64,000 nucleotides of DNA, taken from positions 186,001 to 250,000 of the forward strand of contig NZ_PYWI01000003.1 in the NCBI RefSeq assembly GCF_003049575.1, written 5' to 3'. Shown piece by piece: positions 9,697-19,388 of the stretch. The number at the start of each line of letters is the position of its first letter. Within the stretch, counting starts at the first letter, position 1. The position numbers were made by a program, and so were the translations under genes. The notes under the pieces were generated by a model that made no database searches, was not told the DNA's origin, and worked only from the letters and a program-made list of their open reading frames with translations. This stretch comes from Lysinibacillus parviboronicapiens (GTDB lineage Bacteria > Bacillota > Bacilli > Bacillales_A > Planococcaceae).

Positions 9697-10551
9697 TTAT
9701 GCTTTTTGTGAACTGCCGAACTCGCGAATTTTACCTATAACAGTTGCTTTAATCGCCTCACGTGCTGGTGCTAAGAATTTACGAGGATCATACACAACTT
9801 TATCATTATCAAGGACCTCGCGGATAACTTTTGTAGCAGCGATTTGATTTTCAGTATTGACATTAATTTTTGCTGTACCTAATGAAATCGAGCGTTGAAT
9901 ATCTTTTGTTGGGATACCTGTACCACCATGCAATACTAACGGAAGATCCGCTAAATTTGAGATTTCTTCCATTTCTTTAAAGCCTAGGTTAGGTTCACCT
10001 TTGTAAGGACCATGTACAGAACCAAGAGCTGGTGCTAAGCAGTCGATATCAGTTAATTCAACCATTTTACGGCATTCTTCTGGATCAGCATACATAATAC
10101 CACCGATTACGCCGTCTTCGTCTCCACCAACTGTTCCAAGTTCAGCTTCCACAGATACACCTTTGGCATGAGCGTATTCAACCACTTTTGAAGTAATTTC
10201 AATGTTTTCTTCAAATGAGTGATGTGATGCATCAATCATAACAGATGTGAAACCTGCATCAATCGCTTCCTTACATTTATCAAAACTTGAACCGTGGTCA
10301 AGATGGATAGCTACAGGAACAGTAATACCATAAGATTCCATTAAGCCTTTTACCATGTGAACTACGGCGATAAAACCGCCCATATATTTACCAGCTCCCT
10401 CAGATACGCCTAGGATTACTGGTGATTTCTCTTCTTCTGCTGCTTGTAAAATTGCTTGCGTCCATTCAAGGTTGTTGATGTTGAATTGACCAACTGCATA
10501 TCCTTCTGCCTTCGCCTTAACTAACATCTCTTTCATAGATACTAATGCCAT
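9697..10551 (-). CDS. fbaA: Class II fructose-bisphosphate aldolase
   Basis: A 284-residue zinc-dependent aldolase that interconverts fructose 1,6-bisphosphate with dihydroxyacetone phosphate and glyceraldehyde 3-phosphate in glycolysis and gluconeogenesis. The proton-donor/zinc motif HLDHGSS holds Asp85 and His86; later zinc histidines lie in [11 protein letters not shown] and LHGGTG. Length and sequence closely match B. subtilis FbaA. ATG 10551 follows AAAGGAGG. A palindromic terminator and tandem repeats separate it from spo0F. Confidence 0.97.
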   Translation of the reverse strand: MALVSMKEMLVKAKAEGYAVGQFNINNLEWTQAILQAAEEEKSPVILGVSEGAGKYMGGFIAVVHMVKGLMESYGITVPVAIHLDHGSSFDKCKEAIDAGFTSVMIDASHHSFEENIEITSKVVEYAHAKGVSVEAELGTVGGDEDGVIGGIMYADPEECRKMVELTDIDCLAPALGSVHGPYKGEPNLGFKEMEEISNLADLPLVLHGGTGIPTKDIQRSISLGTAKINVNTENQIAATKVIREVLDNDKVVYDPRKFLAPAREAIKATVIGKIREFGSSQKA

Positions 10552-10611
10552 ACTAAAAATCCTCCTTTTAGGACTATTCTTTATACATAAATATGCTATT
10601 CAATCATAGCA

Positions 10612-10654
10612 AAAATAGCGAACGCTGAAAAGTATTTTCAGCGTTCGCTATTTT
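10612..10654 (-). terminator. Perfect 20-bp hairpin between spo0F and fbaA
   Basis: Bases 10612-10631 and 10635-10654 are exact inverse complements around a 3-base loop, and on the minus strand the stem is followed by TTTTT. It probably terminates the spo0F transcript. Its right arm is the start of the 114-bp tandem repeat. Confidence 0.75.
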
Positions 10655-10895
10655 CAGCGCGTAAGCGGAGTGGACACGTAGCGACAGCGCCTTTGTTTTT
10701 GGACCGAATGCGCAGTGCTAACGAGTGACAGGTGTAAAATGATAAGTATTTTCAGCGTTCGCTATTTTCAGCGCGTAAGTGGAGTGGACACGTAGCGACA
10801 GCGCCTTTGTTTTTGGACCGAATGCGCAGTGCTAACGAGTGACAGGTGTAAAATGAAAAGTATTTTCAGCGTTCGCTATTTTCAGCGCGTAAGCG
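10630..10895. repeat. 114-bp direct tandem repeat, two full copies and a partial third
   Basis: Copies begin at 10630, 10744 and 10858. The first two are nearly identical (differences such as gcggag/gtggag); the third diverges after about 35-40 bases. The repeat is non-coding and rich in short TAGCGACAGCG-like words. It looks like a dispersed intergenic element that has duplicated in place. Weaker relatives of the word occur near 15400. Confidence 0.9.
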
Positions 10896-10966
10896 AAGTG
10901 ACAACTTAGTGACAGCCTGTGAAATCTGCTGTGTCTTTAACAGTAGTGAAAAACAAGCGGTGTTTA

Positions 10967-11330
10967 TCACTGCCTGTTGGTTTGTGCTTTTAATGTTTTA
11001 TTGACTTCATCACGTACTTCAAAATTTTGTAAAGTAACGAATAGCCCCTAATTCTAAGGCTTCTTGAACAACATCTAATTCACCATAAGCAGTCATCATA
11101 AAGACAGGTATTTGTGGCCATTTTTCTTTTAAATGCTTTAAAATTTCTATACCATCCATTCCAGGAATCTTCATGTCTAGTAACACACAGTCTATTGCTT
11201 CTTCTTCTGCATAACGTAGTGCCTCCACGCCATTCGCTGCTAAATATGTAATGTAACCTTCTTTTTTTAACACTTCATTTAAAAGCAAACGAATGCCTTG
11301 CTGATCATCGACAATTAGTAATCGTTTCAC
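10967..11330 (-). pseudogene. spo0F: Spo0F response regulator, frameshifted near the C-terminus
   Basis: Spo0F is the single-domain phosphorelay protein that passes phosphate from sporulation kinases to Spo0B. The readable frame gives 103 residues with the acidic pair Asp8-Asp9, the phosphorylation site Asp52 (LLDMKIPGMDGIEIL) and the switch Thr in MTAYGELD, but stops at YFTKF. Restoring two C residues at about 11023 gives the conserved Lys-Pro and continues TKPFEVRDEVNKTLKAQ to a stop at 10967, about 121 residues, close to the usual 124. So two bases appear to be missing right after Lys102, the functional equivalent of B. subtilis Lys104. The start is GTG 11330 with GGGCGG upstream. Without the last helix the protein should be unstable or inactive. 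An assembly error is possible. Confidence 0.85.
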
Positions 11331-11486
11331 ATTTCATTCCGCCCTTTTTGAATTATTATTCTTGCACAAAAACATCTTATAATATGTATAATTCTCCTTT
11401 AAAATCTTAATACCTTCTAGTATTATAAATTATCTGCTTTTGCTTTATACTTCTTTCAACCATATAATATTGATTGAGGTGGAACC

Positions 11487-12017
11487 ATGTCAAAAATTCT
11501 AACAACTCAACTAAGTGGCCTTCTTCAAAGAATAACACAAAGCGAAGAGGAAGCTATTGAAGAAACAGCAAGATTACTTGCACAAGCTGGCATCGGGGAA
11601 GGCAATGTTTATTTTGCTTGCTTTGGTGAAATGCAAGTTATCGAAGTAAATGCACTTCAAGGTGTTGAACAGTTTGCTAAGCTCCTTCCATGGACCAAAC
11701 ATACTGAAGTGAGTGAAGCTGACCGCGTGTGTATCTTTACACGTAGTGCACAGGATAAGGATGCATTAGCATTAGCACAAAAATTGAGTAATCGTTTTAT
11801 TCCCTTTGCAGCAGTCGCAAGCGAAGTAACTACTAGTGAAAATCCGTTAGCCGATTTGGCGTATACATATATATCTACACGTATACGCGGTGGCTTACTA
11901 CCTAATGACTTAGGTGAACGCATTGTTGTGCCACATGCAATCGCGGCTCTTTTTATCTATGAGGCGCTGAAGATCGCTTACGATGAAATGCTCGGACTTG
12001 ATGAAGAAGAGCTATAA
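11487..12017 (+). CDS. DUF2529 protein (YwjG-like)
   Basis: A 176-residue cytoplasmic protein of unknown function, matching B. subtilis YwjG in length, sequence trend (start MSKILTTQLSGLL) and location between spo0F and pyrG. The domain is described in the family as DUF2529, with a predicted SIS-like sugar-phosphate isomerase fold; I see no catalytic residues that would assign a reaction. It is transcribed divergently from spo0F. The start follows GAGGTGG. A hairpin terminator follows at 12119. Confidence 0.85.
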   Translation: MSKILTTQLSGLLQRITQSEEEAIEETARLLAQAGIGEGNVYFACFGEMQVIEVNALQGVEQFAKLLPWTKHTEVSEADRVCIFTRSAQDKDALALAQKLSNRFIPFAAVASEVTTSENPLADLAYTYISTRIRGGLLPNDLGERIVVPHAIAALFIYEALKIAYDEMLGLDEEEL

Positions 12018-12118
12018 GTACCTAGTAAATGGGTAGTATGGATGAATATCCGTGAAACACTTTATACGCACCACCGTTAACACAAGGGCAAATATACACG
12101 AAAGCTCTAAAAACAAAA

Positions 12119-12150
12119 GGCTCCCTTTCTATGGGAGCTTCTATATTTCT
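12119..12150 (+). terminator. Terminator after DUF2529 gene
   Basis: GCTCCC (12120-12125) pairs with GGGAGC (12133-12138) around TTTCTAT, followed by a T-rich tract. Confidence 0.6.
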
Positions 12151-12157
12151 ACTTAGA

Positions 12158-12460
12158 AAGAGGCTGGGACAAAACTTTAGATTTTAAGAAAGAGGAGCAA
12201 AGGTATTATTATTTTTGCTATCTAAAATGAAGAAAAATTTAGACGTTCTTCCTTTTGGCATAAATAAAAGTTAGAAGAGAGCACTAGTTGATGGTAGCGA
12301 AGGCAGCGACTCCTGGGGGATTAGCGTGACGCCTGAGACTACAGGCTCAGGCCACGCCCCCGAAAAGCGTCCGCTGTAGTGGACATCAACGTTCACAGCA
12401 AAAAAGTGTTAGATCGACATCAGTCAATCTAACACTTTTTCTCTTTTGTCCCAGCCTCTT
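12158..12460. repeat. 303-bp element with perfect 17-bp terminal inverted repeats
   Basis: AAGAGGCTGGGACAAAA (12158-12174) is repeated in exact inverse form at 12444-12460. The interior has no gene but contains a GC-rich tract (about 12295-12390) of the kind found dispersed between genes in Bacillaceae genomes, plus a strong hairpin at 12400-12440 that serves as the pyrG terminator. The build is that of a small non-autonomous mobile element or dispersed repeat. It ends 7 bp before the pyrG stop codon. Confidence 0.75.
12400..12440 (-). terminator. pyrG terminator inside the repeat element
   Basis: Perfect 14-bp stem (12401-12414 with 12427-12440) and a T-run on the minus strand, just downstream of pyrG. 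Confidence 0.85.
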
Positions 12461-12467
12461 CTGCGTT

Positions 12468-14060
12468 TTATTTAAATGTTGCACCAATAAAATCACGGAA
12501 TAATGGCTGTGGTCTGTTTGGACGCGACACTAATTCAGGGTGGAATTGACAAGCTACAAAGAAATTGTTCTCTGGTAGTTCGATAATTTCCACTAATTTG
12601 CCATCTGGGCTTGTCCCTGAGAAGACAAGACCTGCTGCTTCCATCGCTTCACGGTATTCATTGTTAAATTCATAACGGTGACGGTGGCGTTCATACACAA
12701 GTTCTTTTCCATAGGCAGTGCTTGCCTTAGAGCCATCTTTTAATTTACATGGATACAAGCCTAAACGTAATGTACCACCAATGTCTACATTATCATTTTG
12801 ATCCGGTAAGAAATCAATAATTGGATACTGAGTTGCTGCATCAAGCTCTGTAGAGTGAGCACCTTGTAAACCAAGTACGTTACGCGCAAATTCTACTGTT
12901 GCCAGTTGCATTCCTAAGCAAATCCCTAAAAATGGAACATTATTTTCACGTGCATATTGCGTGGCTAAAATTTTCCCTTCAACTCCACGATCACCGAAGC
13001 CACCAGGTACTAATATAGCATCAGCTTCTTTTAATAGCGTCGCTACATTATCAGCTTCTACATGTTCTGCATTGATCCAGTCGATATCGATATCTGAGTT
13101 GAAAGCATAGCCCGCATGCTTTAATGCTTCTACAACAGAAATATATGCATCTTGTAGCTCTACGTATTTACCAACTAATGCAACTCTACGTTTGTTCGGT
13201 AAGTTTTTCACTTTATCTACAAGATCGCGCCATTCTTCCATATCAGCTTCCGGTGCTTCAATGCCGAAGTGATCTAGTACGATATCGTCAAAATCTTGTG
13301 CATGTAAGTTAAGTGGTACTTCATATAAGTGCTCTGCGTCACGAGATTCGATAATCTCATGTGGTTGCACATCACAGAATAATGCTAATTTTTCTTTCAT
13401 TTCAACTGGTACTTCTTGTTCTGTACGCACCACGATGATGTTTGGCTGAATACCTAAAGCGCGTAATTCTTTTACAGAATGTTGTGTTGGTTTTGTTTTT
13501 AACTCACCAGCTGCTTTAATGTACGGAATTAGCGTACAGTGTACGTACATTACATTGTGATGACCAAGATTTGTTTTCATTTGGCGAATCGCTTCAAGGA
13601 ATGGGAGTGATTCGATATCACCAACTGTTCCACCAACTTCAGTAATGACAACATCAGCATTTGTTTCACGACCAGCACGTTGAATGCGGTCTTTAATTTC
13701 ATTCGTAATATGAGGAATTACTTGTACTGTTCCACCATTGTAATCACCACGGCGCTCTTTTTGTAATACAGATTGATAGACACGACCTGAAGTAACAGTT
13801 GAATGTTTCCCCAAATTTATGTCGATGAAACGTTCATAGTGGCCTAAGTCTAAGTCAGCTTCAGCGCCGTCATCTGTTACAAATACCTCACCGTGTTGAT
13901 AAGGACTCATTGTACCTGGGTCAATATTGATATATGGGTCAAACTTTTGTATTGTTACTTCTAATCCACGATTTTTAAGTAAACGTCCTAAAGATGCTGC
14001 AACAATCCCTTTACCAAGCGAAGACACAACCCCGCCTGTTACAAAAATATACTTAGTCAT
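12468..14060 (-). CDS. pyrG: CTP synthase
   Basis: A 530-residue glutamine-hydrolysing enzyme that converts UTP and ATP to CTP. The N-terminal synthetase domain starts [16 protein letters not shown] and contains the Mg-ATP region [14 protein letters not shown]. The C-terminal glutamine amidotransferase domain has the nucleophile Cys381 in GICLGMQ and the His-Pro-Glu end of the triad in CQFHPEL. The start follows AAGGAGG. It is preceded by a roughly 560-base leader with a promoter and attenuator of the type that senses CTP in B. subtilis. Confidence 0.97.
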   Translation of the reverse strand: MTKYIFVTGGVVSSLGKGIVAASLGRLLKNRGLEVTIQKFDPYINIDPGTMSPYQHGEVFVTDDGAEADLDLGHYERFIDINLGKHSTVTSGRVYQSVLQKERRGDYNGGTVQVIPHITNEIKDRIQRAGRETNADVVITEVGGTVGDIESLPFLEAIRQMKTNLGHHNVMYVHCTLIPYIKAAGELKTKPTQHSVKELRALGIQPNIIVVRTEQEVPVEMKEKLALFCDVQPHEIIESRDAEHLYEVPLNLHAQDFDDIVLDHFGIEAPEADMEEWRDLVDKVKNLPNKRRVALVGKYVELQDAYISVVEALKHAGYAFNSDIDIDWINAEHVEADNVATLLKEADAILVPGGFGDRGVEGKILATQYARENNVPFLGICLGMQLATVEFARNVLGLQGAHSTELDAATQYPIIDFLPDQNDNVDIGGTLRLGLYPCKLKDGSKASTAYGKELVYERHRHRYEFNNEYREAMEAAGLVFSGTSPDGKLVEIIELPENNFFVACQFHPELVSRPNRPQPLFRDFIGATFK

Positions 14061-14541
14061 GAAAAAATTCCTCCTTATATTGTTCTAGAAATTGCTAATA
14101 AGAAAAGTGCATTCGCGCCCTTTTATACCTACCTCTTAGGGTACAGGGAGAGATGTGCCGCTAAATATACTTCACTTTCCGTTCGAGGGCTTCTTACGGC
14201 CTCCAACGTAGCGCAAATGCCTTGACATCGATTAGAGAATTTATACTTGCTTATACCTTAAAATAAGAAAAGCCGAGAATTCCTACATAACATAAAATGT
14301 AGTCGATTCGAAGCTGTAATCGTTTCTATCTCTTTTTAGACTTTCCTTTATCAAATTCGGCTAAGGTCTACAGTCATCTAAAATGTTTAAGAGTACATTA
14401 GATACTTTAAGATGTAAAGACATTCAACTAAGACTTTAGCTTTATTCAGTCACCGATTATTATACATAATGAATAGTTAACAACCTTTATATTCATCTAT
14501 CGCCTATAATCATTAAAGAAATAACTGAAAAAGGTAAAAAC
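14061..14541 (-). other. Long pyrG leader between attenuator and coding region
   Basis: About 480 bases separate the attenuator from the pyrG start. I find no open frame with a ribosome site and no recognised RNA family in it. It is AT-rich with scattered short complementarities. Confidence 0.5.
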
Positions 14542-14581
14542 AAAAAAACGCCCCTCCTGCATAGGTTTGCAGGGGGAGCGT
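14542..14581 (-). promoter_or_regulatory. pyrG attenuator terminator
   Basis: The minus-strand RNA forms a 13-bp hairpin (14569-14581 with 14548-14560, one mismatch and one G-U pair) followed by seven U. The 5' arm contains the run CUCCCCC. In the B. subtilis pyrG mechanism, extra G residues added at the transcript start when CTP is low pair with such a pyrimidine tract and prevent termination. Confidence 0.85.
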
Positions 14582-14615
14582 ATTGCATACACGGTCTTTC
14601 TCCTCTTTAAAGGAG

Positions 14616-14654
14616 CCCAAGTAAAAGATTAAACGGAACCGTGAAAGAAGTCAA
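14616..14654 (-). promoter_or_regulatory. pyrG promoter with GGGC start site
   Basis: On the minus strand: -35 TTGACT (14649-14654), a 17-bp spacer, -10 TAATCT (14626-14631), seven bases, then GGGCTCC starting at 14618. GGG followed by C at +4 is the start known to allow reiterative G addition at low CTP. Confidence 0.88.
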
Positions 14655-14706
14655 GATTTTTTACTACTTGTACAAAAGTAAGAAAATTCAAAGAGTAAAT
14701 AATAAA

Positions 14707-15237
14707 TTACACTTCTTCCTCTTCTTCTTCCTCTTCTTCTTCGTCAATGAAGTCTTCATCGATTTCTTCAATTTCTTCGATTTCTTCTTCATCTTCAAAT
14801 TCGATTTCTTCTTTTTCTTCTTCAATATCTTCTTCAACAAATTCTTCATAATCCTCATCAAAGTCGATATCTTCTTCATCTAAATCTTCTTCTATTTCAT
14901 CATCATCGTCTAGAGTAGCCTTAGATTTTTTCTTATGAGTTTTAACAGATGGGGCTGTTTCTTCTTCAATTTGTTCAACCTTAAACCATTCTCGTAAACC
15001 CCAACCAGATTCTTGGTTGTATAAGAAGCGGCCATCTACATTCATGTCAGTATAAAATTGTAGTAAGCGTGATTTAATATCAGCATCACTAAAACCAGTA
15101 AGCTCTTTAATAATTGTTAGCAGGTCATTAAATGACACTGAGGCACGCTTTTCAGTTAAAATTGCATAAGCTAAGTTAATTAACGATTCTTCCGCTAATT
15201 GTTCCTTTGTCATTTCACGAAAATTCAATTCGTGCAC
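14707..15237 (-). CDS. rpoE: RNA polymerase delta subunit
   Basis: A 176-residue protein with a folded N-terminal HARE-HTH domain (to about residue 90, including GRFLYNQESGWGLREWF) and a long disordered acidic tail that ends in an almost pure glutamate run. Delta helps release and recycle RNA polymerase and tunes the response to initiating nucleotides in Firmicutes. I choose GTG 15237 because GAGGG lies seven bases upstream; the internal ATG (residue 9) has no ribosome site. The tail is encoded by a CTT/TTC-rich low-complexity stretch on the plus strand. Confidence 0.93.
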   Translation of the reverse strand: MHELNFREMTKEQLAEESLINLAYAILTEKRASVSFNDLLTIIKELTGFSDADIKSRLLQFYTDMNVDGRFLYNQESGWGLREWFKVEQIEEETAPSVKTHKKKSKATLDDDDEIEEDLDEEDIDFDEDYEEFVEEDIEEEKEEIEFEDEEEIEEIEEIDEDFIDEEEEEEEEEEV

Positions 15238-15635
15238 GTCCTTTCCCTCATCACATACGGATGTATTAAAATTAAAAGATGCTTTATCTACATTCAGCAG
15301 AACACATTCAACTCTATTGGTGGTGAGATGAATGCAATTGTAATTTTTCCAAACACTTGCTGAATGAAATAAAACCTCTGGCAGATGTCACAGATGTTTT
15401 GTGCGCGAAAACGTAGCGCTAGCGTAGTGACAGCAGCAGATTTTGAACAGAGTTTCATTTAAGATGTTAGCCTAACTTTATCGTGCAGGCCTAAGCACAA
15501 TTCAAAATCCGGACGCAATTACGCCAAGGCGATATTGCTTTTCCGAGCGCAACTAAAAAAGGCCGCACAAAAGTAACTTTCCATACCATAAGCATAATAC
15601 CCATTATATACAAAGTTTTAGTCTCTTTGCTAGCT
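15238..15635. other. Intergenic stretch with degenerate repeat sequence
   Basis: No gene is supported. Around 15365-15450 there is an imperfect inverted repeat (GAAATAAAACCTCTG versus CAGAGTTTCATTT) enclosing GTAGCG/TAGTGACAGC words like those in the 114-bp repeat, so this may be another copy of the same kind of intergenic element. Confidence 0.4.
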
Positions 15636-15794
15636 TCAATTACTGTTTTTTATATCACGTATTATTTTAAACCCAAAGTAAAACAAATAAACAGACAATA
15701 AGAGTAAAGGAATAGCGCCAATTTGCTTATTATACAGGAAAATGACTCCTAACACTAAAGCTAAAATGATAATGTAGTGAATAACTGATTTCAT
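15636..15794 (-). CDS. Small membrane protein, 52 residues
   Basis: From ATG 15794 the minus strand encodes 52 residues: MKSVIHYIIILALVLGVIFL, a short polar turn (YNKQIGAIP), a second hydrophobic segment and a basic tail ending KIIRDIKNSN. Two membrane helices with a positive C-terminus are plausible. AGGGGG lies about 11 bases before the start. I do not recognise a family. It lies alone between rpoE and icmF. Confidence 0.6.
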   Translation of the reverse strand: MKSVIHYIIILALVLGVIFLYNKQIGAIPLLLLSVYLFYFGFKIIRDIKNSN

Positions 15795-15940
15795 CCTCTA
15801 CTGCGCCCCCTTTGTGATTTCTATTATAGCGAAAATAAAAAGAAGTGCCTAATCGAAAGACTAGACACTTAAAACTTCAGAAGCTTTCCGCATAAAATAG
15901 AATAATTTGTAAATAGAAAGCGATTATGCACGTTTACTTT

Positions 15941-18900
15941 TTACATATTGCGACGGAACTGTCCACCTACTTCATATAATGCTTTTGTAATTTGTCCTAA
16001 GCTTGCTACTTGTACGGTTTCCATTAGCTCCTCAAAAATATTACCGTTGTTCACAGCAACTTCTTGTAAACGAGCAATAGCCGCTTCTGAGTCCCCTTCG
16101 TGCTGCTGCCAGAAGTCCTGTAGATTACGTATTTGTGTTTCTTTTTCTTCTGTGGAAGCACGCGCAATTTCCATATTGTCAATGGCATCATCTGCTGGTG
16201 GGTTTGGATTTAAATACGTGTTTACGCCAATAATCGGTAGTTCACCCGAATGCTTTAGCATTTCATAGTGCATAGATTCTTCTTGAATCTTACCACGTTG
16301 ATATTGTGTTTCCATTGCTCCTAACACGCCGCCACGATCATTAATGCGATCAAATTCCTCTAACACGGCTTCTTCTACTAAGTCTGTTAACTCTTCAACA
16401 ATAAATGCACCTTGTAACGGGTTTTCATTTTTCGCTAACCCATGTTCCTTCGTAATAATCATTTGAATTGCCATTGCACGACGCACCGATTCTTCTGTTG
16501 GCGTTGTAATCGCTTCATCATACGCATTAGTATGGAGTGAATTACAGTTATCTTGAAGTGCCATTAATGCTTGCAAAGTTGTACGAATATCATTAAAGTC
16601 AATCTCCTGTGCGTGCAAGCTTCGACCTGATGTTTGAACATGGTATTTCAGCTTCTGTGCGCGCTCATTCGCACCGTATTTATCACGCATAACGACTGCC
16701 CAAATACGACGCGCAACACGGCCAATCACTGTATATTCTGGATCTAGCCCGTTCGAGAAGAAGAATGATAGATTCGGCGCAAAATCATCAATGTTCATGC
16801 CACGACTTAAATAATATTCAACATAGGTAAAGCCATTCGCCAGTGTAAATGCTAGCTGTGAAATTGGATTCGCTCCAGCTTCTGCAATATGATAGCCCGA
16901 GATAGATACTGAGTAGTAATTGCGCACTTTTTGATCAATAAAGTATTGCTGGATATCACCCATCATACGCAGTGCAAATTCCGTTGAGAAAATACAAGTA
17001 TTTTGCCCTTGGTCTTCTTTTAAAATATCTGCCTGCACTGTCCCACGTACAACCTGCAATGTTTTTTCACGTGTCTCCGTGAATTCTTCAACTGTCAAAG
17101 TACGACCTAATTGTTCCTCACGCAGTTTCACCTGCTGATCAATGGCTGTATTCATAAACATCGCCAAAATAATTGGTGCAGGTCCATTAATTGTCATCGA
17201 TACTGATGTTGATGGCGCACAAAGGTCAAAGCCTGCATAGAGCTTCTTCATATCATCTAACGTACAAATTGACACACCTGACTCTCCGACTTTACCGTAA
17301 ATATCCGGACGATAGTCGGGGTCTTCGCCGTATAATGTTACTGAATCAAAGGCCGTAGATAACCGTTTTGCATCATCGTCTTTTGATAAATAGTGGAAGC
17401 GTTTATTTGTACGTTCTGGTGTACCCTCACCAGCAAATTGTCGCTTTGGATCTTCACCTTCACGTTTAAACTGGAACACTCCCGCAGTATATGGGAATTC
17501 ACCAGGTACATTTTCACGATACACCCAGCGTAAAATTTCACCGTAATCAACGAACTTTGGCAGGACAACCTTTGGTATTTTTGTACCCGAAAGACTTGTT
17601 GTCGTTAAAATCGTCCGAATTTCTTTATCACGAACTTTGGTTACCAGAATGTCTCCAGCATACGCTTCCTTTAAAGTCTGCCAATTTTCTAGAATACGCT
17701 TGGATTCCGCTGATAATTCATCACGGACACCTTCCGCTAAAGAAGTAAGTGATGCGACTAGTGCGTCATCTGGCGCTTTTTCCTTAACGGTAGCAATAGC
17801 ACCTTCAAGCTGGAATAACCGACGTGCAAACGCTACCTGTTGCTCTGCCTTTTTATGATAACCTCGCACTGTATCAGTAATCTCGCGTAAGTAATAACGA
17901 CGATCATTCGGAATAATAACATCTTGCTTTTGCGTTTTAGCAAATTGTTCATAGCTTGTTTCCCAATTGCTGCCTGTCTTATTATTAATAATATTTACTA
18001 ACGCTGCAAATAAGGTATTTGTCCCTTTATCATTAAATTGACTGGCAATCGTACCGTATACAGGCATGCTATCAATCGGTTCTTCCCACAGCTCACGAGA
18101 ACGTTGTAGTTGCTTTTGTACTTGACGTAGTGCATCTTCTGAGCCTTTACGTTCAAATTTATTGATGGCAATAACATCGGCAAAATCAATCATGTCAATC
18201 TTTTCAAGCTGTGTGGGTGCCCCGAATTCACTTGTCATGACATACATGGATAAATCAGTGTATTTTGTAATTTCCGCGTCACCCTGACCAATCCCACTTG
18301 TTTCTACGATGATTAAATCATAACCTGCAACACGCACAACATCTAAGACATCTCCAATGGAAGCCGTCAGTTCTGTTCGTGAACCTCGAGTTGCCAGACT
18401 TCGCATATACACACGATTATTGAAAATAGCATTCATACGAATACGATCCCCAAGTAAAGCCCCTCCTGTTTTTTGCTTCGTCGGATCGACTGAAAGAATA
18501 GCCACACGTTTATCTGGGAATTCCTTCAGGAAGCGGCGAATAAGCTCATCCGTTAATGAGGATTTCCCTGCACCACCCGTTCCTGTAATCCCTAAAATTG
18601 GTGTACCTTTCGAACGTTTTCGAGCTTCCACTAACATAGCTTTCGTTTCTGCATCATCATTGGATTCTGCCGCAGTAATTAAATTTGCCAGTAATTCTGG
18701 TGTTTCTGTTGTTAAAGCATCTAGCTTCTGTTGATAGTCTCCCGTCGCCGTTGGAAAATCCGTGCCTTTAATTTGCTCGTTGATCATCCCTTGTAAGCCC
18801 AGCACTCGACCATCTTCTGGCGAGAAAATCCCAGAAATGCCGTATGAATGTAGCTCTTTAATTTCACGAGGTAAAATAACACCACCACCGCCACCATAAA

Positions 18901-19189
18901 TTTTAATATGTGGCGCTCCCTTTTCTCGCAGTAAATCATACATATATTTAAAGTATTCCATATGGCCACCTTGATAAGAGGATACAGCAATGCCCTGCGC
19001 ATCCTCTTGAATCGCAGCATTCACGACTTCCTCAACAGAGCGGTTATGTCCCAAATGGATTACTTCCACACCACTAGATTGTAAAATACGTCGCATAATA
19101 TTGACTGAAGCATCATGTCCATCAAAAAGACTGGATGCTGTTACAAAACGTACGTGATTTTTTGGACGATATACTTCTACCTTTGTCAT
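15941..19189 (-). CDS. icmF: Fused isobutyryl-CoA mutase IcmF
   Basis: A 1082-residue adenosylcobalamin-dependent enzyme interconverting isobutyryl-CoA and n-butyryl-CoA, with related activity on branched five-carbon acyl-CoAs. The order is typical of IcmF: an N-terminal B12-binding domain (DGHDAS at 23-28, supplying the lower-ligand histidine), a MeaB-type G-protein chaperone domain (P-loop [10 protein letters not shown] near residue 200, [10 protein letters not shown]), then the mutase barrel (from about 550). The G domain loads and protects the cofactor. ATG 19189 follows GTGGGG. The TetR gene upstream ends in a strong terminator, so icmF should have its own promoter in 19190-19330. The B12 uptake and adenosylation genes at 27-31 kb would supply its cofactor. 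Confidence 0.96.
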   Translation of the reverse strand: MTKVEVYRPKNHVRFVTASSLFDGHDASVNIMRRILQSSGVEVIHLGHNRSVEEVVNAAIQEDAQGIAVSSYQGGHMEYFKYMYDLLREKGAPHIKIYGGGGGVILPREIKELHSYGISGIFSPEDGRVLGLQGMINEQIKGTDFPTATGDYQQKLDALTTETPELLANLITAAESNDDAETKAMLVEARKRSKGTPILGITGTGGAGKSSLTDELIRRFLKEFPDKRVAILSVDPTKQKTGGALLGDRIRMNAIFNNRVYMRSLATRGSRTELTASIGDVLDVVRVAGYDLIIVETSGIGQGDAEITKYTDLSMYVMTSEFGAPTQLEKIDMIDFADVIAINKFERKGSEDALRQVQKQLQRSRELWEEPIDSMPVYGTIASQFNDKGTNTLFAALVNIINNKTGSNWETSYEQFAKTQKQDVIIPNDRRYYLREITDTVRGYHKKAEQQVAFARRLFQLEGAIATVKEKAPDDALVASLTSLAEGVRDELSAESKRILENWQTLKEAYAGDILVTKVRDKEIRTILTTTSLSGTKIPKVVLPKFVDYGEILRWVYRENVPGEFPYTAGVFQFKREGEDPKRQFAGEGTPERTNKRFHYLSKDDDAKRLSTAFDSVTLYGEDPDYRPDIYGKVGESGVSICTLDDMKKLYAGFDLCAPSTSVSMTINGPAPIILAMFMNTAIDQQVKLREEQLGRTLTVEEFTETREKTLQVVRGTVQADILKEDQGQNTCIFSTEFALRMMGDIQQYFIDQKVRNYYSVSISGYHIAEAGANPISQLAFTLANGFTYVEYYLSRGMNIDDFAPNLSFFFSNGLDPEYTVIGRVARRIWAVVMRDKYGANERAQKLKYHVQTSGRSLHAQEIDFNDIRTTLQALMALQDNCNSLHTNAYDEAITTPTEESVRRAMAIQMIITKEHGLAKNENPLQGAFIVEELTDLVEEAVLEEFDRINDRGGVLGAMETQYQRGKIQEESMHYEMLKHSGELPIIGVNTYLNPNPPADDAIDNMEIARASTEEKETQIRNLQDFWQQHEGDSEAAIARLQEVAVNNGNIFEELMETVQVASLGQITKALYEVGGQFRRNM

Positions 19190-19331
19190 ATGAAATCCCC
19201 ACTTTCTCCCCTTAGTAATCTCTTGCTGAGTGTATGACCGCTTAAAAGCTATATAGCGCAGAGGAATCTTTGTTTAGATGCTCCCACCTCTTTAGGCGCA
19301 ACATATAAGCGAAACGCCATACTATCTCAAG

Positions 19332-19374
19332 TAAAAATCGGTAATTGCAAAGTCCGTCTATGCAATTACCGATT
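19332..19374 (-). terminator. Terminator after the TetR gene
   Basis: Perfect 14-bp stem, 19336-19349 with 19361-19374, followed by TTTTT on the minus strand. It separates the acyl-CoA dehydrogenase-TetR unit from icmF. Confidence 0.85.
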
Positions 19375-19388
19375 ACCCCTTAAAGTTA

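Noticed and set aside
14641-14883. Plus-strand frame of 80 codons, almost all Phe/Leu
   Set aside because: Antisense of the glutamate-rich tail of RpoE.
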